Shown here: one piece after another, positions 39,012-51,000 of the stretch
How the letters are laid out: each line of letters starts with the position of its first letter
How positions within the stretch are numbered: position 1 is the first letter of the stretch
Assembly (NCBI GenBank): GCA_018389105.1
Contig: JACATO010001037.1
Location: 375,001 to 439,000, forward strand
Source of the DNA: Nautilus pompilius
Lineage: Eukaryota > Mollusca > Cephalopoda > Nautilida > Nautilidae
Length of the DNA stretch: 64,000 nucleotides
Direction of reading: 5' to 3'
Position numbers and translations under genes: made by a program
Notes under the pieces: generated by a model
What the model saw: only the letters and a program-made list of their open reading frames with translations
What the model was told of the DNA's origin: nothing
Database searches by the model: none

Positions 39012-39059
39012 ATGGAACTGCCTGACGTGTTCTATGATAGCAGTGAATTTATCGAGACA
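39012..39059 (+). CDS. DCTN5: DCTN5 coding exon 1 (start codon)
   Basis: Sixteen codons, [16 protein letters not shown], ending at donor ACA/GTGAGT in phase 0. The tail (Tyr, Ser-Glu, Ile-Glu-Thr) matches the start of animal DCTN5, so this ATG is the start. It lies in a GA-rich stretch within the CpG-rich block shared with Sec24. Confidence 0.93.
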
Positions 39060-42000
39060 GTGAGTTCATAAGTCGATTTAGCATTTGCTAGGGGAATTAT
39101 TTCGTTATTTCACACTGACGCCCGGCTGACGAACCTGACGTGCAGAACCCGTCTTAAGCTCCGTCCCAGGGAGTTTGATGGGGGGGGGGGGAGTTCTGAG
39201 GCTGGTAATCGGCCTAGACCCGTTGTAGTTTTTGCGTCTTTCTAAAGGCCGTGATTGTCTGCTACAAAGAATTATGTTCTCTTAATGCCCGCGCCATGTT
39301 TTGCGTTCAAATCGTGCGAGATATGAACATAACTGTTTCAGTCCACGAAGAGAGAGAGAGAGATGGAGAGAGAGTGAGGGAGGGGGGAGATAGAGAGAGA
39401 GTGAGGGAGATAGATAGATAGAGAGATTTCTCATCTGCCAAGAAACGAAAGCTATGTGGTGGATTATTATTTTCTGCTGTCGATCGATTTGTCAACCCCC
39501 CCCCCATTTAAAGACACACCAAGATTGGATCGACTGGTTACTGCCACCACAAAAGCATTTTGAAAATTTATAGACAGTCAGATTTCTCTTAACTGGCAGA
39601 GCGGTCCCATGAGAAAGATGATCATGGAGCCTAACAGCAAATCGACGGGTCCAGAAACTGGTCAGAAAAGAACTCGGGTTCCGTTTTGCAAAATTTCGGA
39701 AAGCTTATTTCCTGACGCAGCAATCGAAACAAAAACGCCTGGATTAGTCTCGGGACTCAAGACCTGGTATGCAAGTATCTGTCATTCGCACATTCTGTTT
39801 TCGATTGAACAGTCATTCATCATTCAAAATGATCGCATTTCTCTTCCATATCTTCCCCTATCTATCATGACCAAAAAAAAAAAAAAAAAAACATCTGTCG
39901 AATACAAAAGGCATCTTCTGTGATGGATTTGACTGGCATCATTGCTGATGGATAAACCCCATTGGTTTTTGCTCCATAAGGCAGCGAAATCAATGCTAAA
40001 ATCTCCAAAAAACACACCCCCCCTCATATTCTGGAGGCTTATGTGAAATCTGAGTCCTGAATATTCCAAAAGGATGGGGAGCCTGCCCACACAGCTCAAA
40101 TAACACAGAGGTGGTGGTTCAATAATTTTCCAGACTTGATTGGCTGTCTTTTTCATCTGATCTGAATCTGTTGGATTTTACCATTTTGGGGATTTTTAAG
40201 AATAATTCTTGCTCAAAGCCCCATAAAAATGTCAAATTGCTGAAACAACTGTTGCAAAGGAATGGGACAAAATCCCTGAAGAATAGATTCGAAATGCCAA
40301 ATTTGACATTCCCCACCATTTGCAGGCTTACACCAAAGCCACAGATGGATTCATCGAATAATTTTAATGTTATTGTAAACTAGAGAATTTTATCTTTCAA
40401 TTAACATATAACTAGTTTTTTTGTAAAAAGGAAACAAGCATGTTTTGGACAGAATTTAAAATGTACACTTTGTATATCATCAATAGTCTTTTGAAACTTG
40501 TTAAACAATATCTTAGGATCAAATTAACAAATGATGGATCAGTTTTACTATGGATTTCTTAATTTCAGGTGGTATGATTTCTTTCTTAAGCTGAAGTACC
40601 AACATTGAATCCATGATAAAAAATCTTAGTTGAGATGGCTTAGTCATAATGTTTAAATGTATGATGATCACATTTCCAAACAACTATTATATGATGAACT
40701 AATATCTGGTACATAAATCAAGGTAGACAGTAAAAAAAAATATAAAGATTTTGTAAAAATAGAACAAAAAACATCAAGCTTGTTGAGCTCAATTTGGATA
40801 GTTTTGAAGTAGCCAAGGATCATTCAAAATGACGATAAATGGTTCACAATGATATCAACAACTTTTAAACTAATGTAACATTGAATTTGAAAGCGAAGTG
40901 CACTGCAAAAAAACTTACAGTAATGTCATGCTTGAAATGAGTAGACAACAACTGGAAAATTATTTATTTTATCAGAATTATTTAAACTTTAATTTTAACC
41001 AGTCCTTGATAGCTACATTCATTTGTTACAGATCTTATAGTTATTTTAAGCCATTGTATCCAAAGTATTTCTAAAGGAATTTATGGTGGTACTGTGAACA
41101 ATTTCACTAGGTAGTCTATTCTATACATTCACCACCCTAATTCTAAAAACAACCTTGGCACCTGTTGATTCCACTAAGATGCTTCTCCCACCCACCCAAA
41201 AAAGGATTAGATTTGTTCCATATCTTTTAAAATGTCTCATGTAAATCTAGTAATCTTCACTTGCTGAGGATAAGGGAGATTTCCTAAATCATTTTGGTAA
41301 AATACCTGTTCATCTGTCTTACTTAGCGCTGAATATTTTTAGAGTTTGTCAGTAGTACTATTATTCATCCAGTTGCTAGTGCAATGAAAGAGACTTCTAT
41401 TAGTTGTAAACTTTTCTTTTTTTAAAAAATGTATTTATTTAATAATTTAGAAGATATTAATTTGTGATAAACTAGGTTGTTTCAATTAATTTATTTTACA
41501 GGCATCTGGGAATAAAGTCAGTCGGCAGTCTGTACTATGTGGAAGCCAGAATATTGTTCTTAATGGGAAGGTGAGTTCACTTATTCTTCTGGAATAGAAG
41601 AGCACAAACATGCAAGAGGTAATCAATCTCCTGCGGACTTAACATCTACAATAGATATGATTACAAGAAGGCTTTGCAAAAAGATGTCTGTAATGCTTTA
41701 TTTTTCAAATTGCAGCACCATTTTCTATAAAACATGTCAGCTAAATACTTTTTTGTTTTGTTTTTTCTTGTCTTGTCCTACCTACTTTGTACGCCACATC
41801 AGGCAACAAGTGAATGGTTACAGGGCTCAATCAGGGGGTTATGTTCTCAAGTCGGAGGTTCATCTACATCTGTTAAACTCTTCAATGGTAGAGGTAGCAA
41901 ATTCCTCTAAAGAAGACTTTTTCTTCTACTTTGATATACACACGTGAAGCTACATTGGATGAGGGCTTAAGTTTTTTTGCATCTTTTCTTTAAATTAAAA

Positions 42001-45000
42001 TTCTGTATTGTAATTCTACGTTTAAGCAGATTGCATTTTCAAAAAAGTTTGTTTATTTAGTTTCTTGCTAATTTTAAATGTCTACTGCAAACAGTCTTTT
42101 GCAGGTAAACAGCACTAGACTGAGTAATCCCATAAATGTACATTTCTAAGGTTTTGCAGGCATTAGGAAGACCTATGTATGTATAGCTTGCAAAATCTTG
42201 AAAACATATTCATGAGATTACTCTTTCAGAATCAATGAATGTATACATGTACTCCAAAAAAAGGGTTTAAAAAAATTTGAGTAAATCTTTTCTTTTTATA
42301 GATAACCTTACTAATAACTGTTTGCTTATTAATATGTTTCTGTAACTAATAAAGAATTAGTTTTGTCTCAGATCTTCGTGGACATTTTCTACTTAGATGT
42401 TATGAGCAAGTTTTGGATTTTATTTTGTGAAAAAACAACAAATGCAGCTATGATAAATCTATTAACAGGAAGCTATAAGTACAGCAGACATTACCTACAA
42501 GTGTCCCAAAACACACAAAATATGATGATCAAAATTGATTTTTTAAAGTATTGGTTCCCAACCTTTTTTTATACTGCAGAGCAGCAAACTCATTCAAAAA
42601 CTTCTGGCAGACTGGTATAGAAACATTTTATTTGCATATTCATTATGGTAATTAGTTTTAAGAGATCATGTGTTATATAACATTGCATCTGTACACACAC
42701 TACATGCATTGTAACGGATTTTTTATTATTTACTCCCAAAGTATTTGCTTTCCACCTCAAAAAATCATACATAACACATTGCTATTTACCCAAATTATTT
42801 TACTTCCACCACTGTTAAAATTCATATGTAAGATATCACTAGCTACATTACACGATAATGTATGAGTTACTGACCGGATCACATCATTGGGATTGTTGGA
42901 TTTGTTTGCCAACATGAGCAAGTTATATCGAGGCATTATGCTTGACAGTGAGACTCTCAGCGTGTTTTCTCATGTGAAGTCTATTCCGATGTCTGGTCTT
43001 GGTAGCAATCATTGCAGAGAAACCATTTCGCAAAGGTATGTAGATGGAAACGACAGAAAGGTCTTTAAAGCTAGAGTGCTGAGTTCTGGATAATAAACCC
43101 TTTATTTTAATCCAGAAGGATGACAGAGATGAGAAACGCTAAACAAAGTTCTAAGTCCGCTATCACATGCCAGCTCAATCAACTGATCCTCTTAGTGGCA
43201 AGGTCTACTACTTGTTGGCAGGAAGAAATGGATTGTGGATCCATTCTTTCCTGACTATCAGATCTTTTGAATTTTGGAAATATTGCTCAAATGCATCTGA
43301 GAGTAACTTCAGGTGCTCACTTACTATGAAAAACGTGTAAAAAAATTCCCCTATCCACATGTTTCCCCCAGGTTTCCAGCTCTGTTTTGAAAATTGTGAT
43401 TTTATCTGCTGTTTTAAAAATGAATGCCATTCTCTCTTGCAGTAAGAGATTGAGTTTGTTCAGTGCAGTGAAAATATTGCTCAAATACACAAGTTTAGTG
43501 AACCAGATCTTGTCATTAAAATATGAGGCTAGTGGTGAGTTTTTATCTGTGAGAAATCTCTGCAGATATTATTTAAATTTAAAGATTCTGCTCCTCTCCC
43601 TCTTGACAACCAAAAAACTTCTGTATGCAAGAGAAGCTGCTTGTGTTTGGCATCTATATCCGCTCAGTGATTCAAATAAATGTGAATTTAGTGGATGCAT
43701 TTTGATATATTTAATGATATAGATCACCATGCAGAACAGAAGTTCAGGACAATGATTTTGGTTTGCCAAAATTTTGCGATGAATGACACAGTGAATAACA
43801 TTCAGGTGCCACTTCTTTTACACTGGTCTTAAAACTTGAAAGCCTTCCAATCATCGTGGCAGCACCATCAGTACAAACTCCAACACAATAAGTCCAGTTG
43901 AATCTGCCTCATCCAAAACTCTGAAGATTTCTTCCTCTGTTGTGTTGTTAGGCTGGGGAAGTGCACATAGTAAATTTTCGTACACATCATCTTCAAAAAT
44001 GTAACACACACACTAACAGCATTGCCTTGTTTTCAATATTGGTTGATTCATCCATCTGAACAGAAAACAAAAGATACATTTATCCTCTCCAGTACTGTTC
44101 CTTGATGTCCTCGGCTATTTCGTCAATCCTCCTGGTCACAGTGTTGTTGGAAAGAAGAACTTGTTCTACCTTGCAAGCTGCCGTTTTCCCAAACAGCTCA
44201 TGGCAGATCTCTTTCGCAGCAGGAAGAATCAGCTCTTTGTCAATTGTAAAAGGCTTTTTAGATTTGGCAATTCAGTGAGCTACTAGAAACAATGCTTACG
44301 GAGCAGCCACATTTAAGGGTACACATGTGATATTCAAAATAATTGTTATTGTCCTTCGAATTTGTTTTTATTCCATTCAAAAAAAATCAACTGGTTTTTA
44401 TTTGAGAGTGGGATGTTTAGACTCCAAGTGCTGAATTAGTTTTGAAGGTTTCATTGCTTCATTGGACACCGTTTTCAGCACATATAACACACAGTGCCTT
44501 TTGGAGTCTGTGAATCGTTACATGCAATAAAATCATACTTTGAATACAAAGAGTCGTACCTACGATTGAACATTGCTCTTTTTTATTTTTTCACATTTTC
44601 TTGGCAATGTGTATTCTTTACCATGTTCTCCTCTTTATCCTTCGGAACATCAGTTTCTTTCTGCAGAAGCCAACTTTCCAAAAAAGAAATCCTTAGAAGT
44701 TTGCTTGATCATATTTTAGCCGTTGTATTTGACGGAAGTGACTGGACACAGTCACCGCTAGCCGACTTAAAGAGCTGACAGCACAGTTGTAAGAACTGTG
44801 GTGACCAGGCGGTGAGCAAGCGGGATGGACATGCTCAGTCGAAGTCTCCATCGGTTGGTGTGACAAGGAGCCAGATAAGCAAAGGTTGTACTGATGGCGT
44901 AATGGCTCAAGGCCACAGTAGACGTAAGTGGACGTCAGAACCAGGTGACATGAGAGTGTGCTTCAAGAACAGAAAGGTTTGAACACCAGTGAAAGTACAA

Positions 45001-48000
45001 TGCACAATGCAATCAAAAAGGACAAATGAAGCTGAAGGTAACCAAGGTCAAGTATGATGACCAAAGTCGTGCCCGACTTGAGAAGAACTATATAAGCAGA
45101 TGATCTCTGTATTGCACTTAATTCTTGCAGTTCGTTAATAGAAATTTTCTCTTCATCCTCATTCTCCTGATCTTCACACAGTCATTGGCTAAGCCAAGGA
45201 CATTCTCACTGAGCCAATCATCAAGACATGGACGCGGCCTCACCGTTCCGCAGACTAGTGGTTCCAACCACTATCTTAAAGCATAAATTCATCAGAACAT
45301 TAGTGGAGGAAAGCAAAAATGTAATATATTAAAGAAAAAAACAAAATTATAATATCTTAAACATGATGAAAAATTGATGCAATTTCTTTTGTCTTGCAAA
45401 TTTTATGTAAATTTGGACAGGTTTAGATAATCCTATAGCTTATCAGTGTACACATAGGAAAACCACAAAATTTGTACTGGCTCATTATGCTTCTATAAGA
45501 AGGCATCAAAAATAATGCAGGCTCTTTAAAAGGTGGCCATTAGGTAATAGTTAGCCATGTGTTCACCACTTGTATTTCATTTGGATTTGTTGCGTGAGAC
45601 AAAATACCTCCCCATTCTACTTGGAATAATTCTGAAGAGTTTTTCTAATTTTATCAATGATTTCTATAAATAAATATTAACCATCGGTATGCATTTAGGA
45701 TGAAAGTACAAACAATTTTTTTTTGTTTTAAAATTTTGCTTTTTAAATAAAATATTATTAGATTGCATATGTAATCTTTTGTTATCTTGAAGAATGGAAC
45801 AAATATTACATTTATTTAAAACTCTACAGACAGAATAATTAGTTTAAACATGTCTGTGTCTCTTCCTGTTTGGCATTCATCGATGGGTTGATGATTAGTT
45901 GCCACTGTAGCAGACTATATATGGTTTACATCGAGGAACGGCACACAGGGTGGGGGGGGTTCCAGGCCTTACAAGAACCCTTCATTTTCAGAAGTGGGAG
46001 GAAATCCACATGTCTGGCTGGTGGTGAAGGATGGAAAAAAAGACCATGCCAGATAGGTCCGTCAGATCGAGCTGGTTCTGGCTCTCAAACCTAACCGGAA
46101 TTCAGATTGTTTAAATATTACTCCAGGTGTTTGTTTCTACATCAGTAGAGATGGAGCATCTTAAATTTTGTGTAGAGGAATGTTAACGCAATCTTTAACT
46201 GTTAATTTCTCATTAATGATTACCTTGGAAAACATGGCTACAAGTTTTTTTCTAATTAGCTAATTAAAATTAGATTATGTTCTGTCATCAAGGTCGGCCT
46301 TAGACATCTGCACTAGTCTTGTGTTACGTGACAGCTGTACCCCCTGCCCACGAGTTAACAGTATTTTTTAGGATCTTCTGTCAAGGCAGTACATGGCATA
46401 GAAATAAGTTATCAGCCCAAACCAGGTGATTGCCGGCTAGCTGGTCACACAATCAATAAATGAAATGTCAGATAAGGATTTTTTCCATGCTTATACATAT
46501 AGTTTATATATAATATTGCATCATTTTAAAAATAAAAAACATGATTTTAGAAAACATTTTAGTGATTAGCTAAATAAAATCACAGTTTACTTCATCTGCT
46601 CATTTCTTTTTCAATGCCTTTTTATTACCAAAATTTTAATTGTATGCAGATAGAAGAAGCAATTTGGTTTTAAGTAATATATATGTTCATGCACACAAAA
46701 ACTCACATAGAAATATACAAAGGTATAATAAGCAAAAAAAAAAAACAAAGTTCATTTTGGACCAAAAAGACAACATTCCAAATAAACAGAACTGCAATGT
46801 TAAACTGACAAGTAAACCAATTTTGAATCTTGTTTTTTAAATAGTAATGAACTCTGTTTAAATTTAAATTTTCTTTTTTTATTTGTACTTATTTATTACA
46901 TCCTTTGTCTCTGTTTTTTTGTCTGTTATTTCTGCTTAAGTTCAAAGTTTCCTCTCTCTCCATTAATGACATTAATTTATCTGCTTTACATTTTTTAGAC
47001 AATTGTGATGTCTGATTGTATCATTCGAGGCGATCTAGCCAATGTGAGGATTGGTCGTCATTGTATCATAGAGAAACATGCCGTCATCAGACCACCATTT
47101 AAGAAATTTAGCAAAGGGTAAGAAGTTGTAACTGACTAAAAAATTAAATAAATAACTATATAGAGATTTTCCTTAAGTAAATGAGATGTCTCATTTCAAA
47201 GAATACCTTTTATTTTTGTAGTCGTACATGGTTCAGATGACATATTGGGTATAATCAGAATTGTGAATGAGATAAACAGTCTGGGTTTTTAGTGCTGTTG
47301 TAGGAAACAGTTGAGGCTTTATACTGTCTATAGGGTGCTAATCCAGTTCTTGGCTAAGCCTTGGAGTATTCTGCCTAGGTTTTATGGCTGAGCTGCATAA
47401 GCAGTGAAACTTTAGAACTGACCTTCATTGTGGACTGGAAGAAGTCAGTCTTTGAGAAAATTTTTCCATACCCAATACTTTGGAAAAGACATGTAAATTT
47501 TTTTTTCCAGAATTTCCTGAGGTCAATTTTCATTTCTGCTTCACAGCTCAGGTACAATTGTGAATGCTTTTGATGACCTCTGCTAGTAACCATTGTCTTT
47601 CCCAGCTGATCTGGGACTTCATTATCATCATGTGAAATGTTATGGTTCCTGGACTTTCTTCACTAATCTTAATCCAGTTTCCTGTAACCTAACTTTTACA
47701 CCATTAAGAAACTTATTACTTATATTAAAGTTTTGTGACCCACAAATGCACTTGCAACCAGAGATTTATTTACAAATGACATGAAAAAGCACATGTGTAT
47801 TTAATTTTGACAAGACCCTGTACTGTTTGGCTTGTTGTGCAGGATGGGAAAACCAACCTCATCTTTTGTAATAACAGTGGATGAACTGGTCACTACTAAC
47901 TAATAAACCAAATTGTATTTAAGGACAATTCATATAGACTTATTATCTTTCATGTTTTATGTTTAAATGATTTAAACTAATATATTATGCAAGCCAAGGT

Positions 48001-51000
48001 TTATTTTTGCTTTGATCTGTAGAGTATTACTCTCTTGTTTCTCTCAAGATAGAGCGATACAACTTCAGAAACTGTACCTTCAGTTTAATGATTTTGAAAA
48101 GCATCTCAGCAGTGCTAGCACCAGTGTATTTACTTTGTTAGTTACAATGAGGCAGGAAGCAATTACTGGTTTATTAAAGAGACTGTGTGAAATGTAAAGT
48201 GAACTTATTTTTAAATTTTCCATCATGAGGAACAATAAATATTTTAAAGGAAAAATAATTCAAAAATCAAAATAGTTGCCCATATGTATGGCTACTGAGT
48301 TTAGATTAAGTAAACATTAATCTGGCTTTGTGAAAGTTATTGGAAAAGTTTCACTTGCTGAAATCATAAAGCTCTTACTAATAAATTAACAAGTGAAAAT
48401 AATATTCGCAACTTTTGTATTCTCAAAAAGAGAAACGCAATTTTTTTTCTCTTCAGAGTAACTTTTTTCCCTCTTCATATTGGGGACAATGTGATCATCG
48501 GTGATAACTCTGTGATCAATGCAGCACAAATTGGATCATGTGTTCATATAGGCAAGAACTGTGTTATTGTAAGTAGACTTTCTGTTCATTTTTGCAGTAC
48601 TGCAAACACGTTATGTTCTAATTCATTTGTCACTATCCATCCTTTACTTATTTTTTTCATAAGATTTCCTTTTATAAAAATTGTAACCTATTACACTGTC
48701 ATCATTTTGAATTTTAATGGCATATGAATAGACCACTATATACTTACAGATACCTAGATATAAACCATAATTAACAGCTTGCATAATGACATAGATAAGA
48801 TGCAAATGCAATAGGTATCTGTTAAACATGTCATGGACATTTAAGGTATTTTCAGAACCTGAAATTTCAGTCTCTTATAATTTATATTATGAATATACTT
48901 GAAATAGAGAGAGAGAGTGTGTGTGTGTGTTGGCCTGGGGTAGAGAGATTGATTGCTTTTCACATGGTTGATTCCTTCATTTTTTAAATTATTCGGTGAT
49001 AAAATTCTAAGACTTGGATGGAGGTTATTTGCACATCAAATACCCACAGAAAAAATGTGGCATGTACTACAGGACCTTTCGGATCAGCAATCTTTTATGA
49101 CTAAGTGAGTATGTTGATATCTTTTGTATTGCACAAAATAAAATACAATTGAGAAGTTTAGCACATTGGTTTCCAATCTTTTTCTTAGTGCAGCCCCATT
49201 AACATAGTGACAAATTCTTGCAAGCTGCAGGAATACACCCAGCTAAGGGAGTCTAGGGAAATGTTCTTCCAGAATATTAAAAAAAACTGGTGAAATAATG
49301 CAATTCCTGCATTCTAGGTCACAGAACAACTATGTCAAGGTATCAGTGTGAAGCTTGGAGGTTGATGTGAGCTATACACTGGTGCAGATTGTACTACAAG
49401 AAAATAGGACACACACAGCAGCAGCAGCAGGCAAAAGATTAAATATTGCATCAAAACAATCATAATACTTGCCAGCTTCACAACTACTTTTGGTAACTGC
49501 TGGCCTAGCACTTGGACATGAACTGATTCTAGAACACAACTGAAAGTGAAAATGCTGTGTCTCAGAATAATACAGATTTTTATTTTTTGTTATTTTACCT
49601 TTCTTGTGTTCTGTTATGACTATTAGATGATTCTGTTGGAACTCATAGTTTTTCCCCTTCTTTAGCTGTATACACCAGTAGTAAGCAACCTGAGAGGTTC
49701 TCCTGTAAGGTTTTGAAAGTCCAAGGCAGCATCTTTTGCATTTATCTTTCACAATGATCTTTTTCTTTTAAGCACTTTGGACTCCAGATCTGTTGTTTCT
49801 CAAAAGCTTGCATATTTTGTGCAATTACAGATTAATTCTTTGTATTTTAAATGAGATTGTGGTGATAACAGTTGCAGGTAGCGTAGACATTTTTTAAAAT
49901 CTAGTTTCCTATGAAAGCAATCTGCATGTTTGGAATTATCATTTTTAGGAATCTCCAGTTCGATATGGCCATTGCCAGTTTTCATCACTCACTGGATGTT
50001 AGTGACTAGTTTTGACAGATTTCTCTTTTTTAGCAGAAATAATAGCAGCTGAATTTTTATACCAAGTTTATGAAGGAAGCCATTGTGTCACAAAAGCCTC
50101 TGTTCACAATAGCCATGTCATTTTCTTATATCCATAAATGAATAAGTTTGGTATCATTTTGGAAATTGTGGTGGGCTATTGCTGAATCTACCTTCTTGTC
50201 TTGGCCCACACTTTAAATGATAAACTACACACTTGTTTTCTTTCAACATGATGAAGCAATCTCTTTGATAAATGTTCACCCATTCAGAAATCTGGTATAA
50301 TCTATTCAGTCACCCAGAAAGAAACGTTTTATTTCTATTGGATTAATGAAAAACTAGCATATACTCATTGGATTGGTTAGTTCCTATATTCAATCAACTC
50401 ACTGGCCTTTTTACAAATGGATCTAGAATATGTAGGGCTAATAACACAACATAATAACAATTAAGAAACATTTCCATATGAGTATCATAAAAAAAGAATT
50501 TATATGCAGTATTTTTCAAGCAACATATTAGTGATAAAATATATTGACACTTTTTATAATCAACTTTATATTTTTTTCTGTTTGGTACTATTAAACTATC
50601 TGTGAGAAATTAAAGTTGGTTACAGAAGGTGCTCATATTAAAAATATAAGTTCAGCGTAGCAAAAATTAATATTAAAATTATGTGAATTGTATAATTAAG
50701 CATCTTATGCGCCCTCTATTTTAAAGAAATGACAGTTTTTGGCAAAATCCATCACAGGTTATTAACTTTTTTCCTTTCCTCGCATTAAGCACAAGGTAGA
50801 GAAAAGATAACCATTTTATTATACATTACAATTTGTATGGCAATTTTCTATCTTATAGTCACTAGTGTTTTCTTTTATTCAAATTTAGTAAGAACTATAC
50901 AATGATATGATATTGTTTTGGATCATATTAGATATGTATGTCATATCTTATACAAATTGATGTGGTAATCTACTTTTTTTAAAATATTGCATTATGCAAA

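Larger units (their letters stand above)
39060..41501. other. DCTN5 intron 1
   Basis: CpG-rich up to about 39300, then GA microsatellite, C and G homopolymer runs, and the mariner relic. From 40370 to 41501 it is plain AT-rich intron. Confidence 0.7.
41571..46998. other. DCTN5 intron 2
   Basis: 5.4 kb carrying the hAT relic, the probable solo LTR and the inverted SINE. A segment at 46280-46450 (GGTCGGCCTTAGACATCTGC to CCGGCTAGCTGGTCA) is GC-richer and may be another repeat. Confidence 0.6.
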
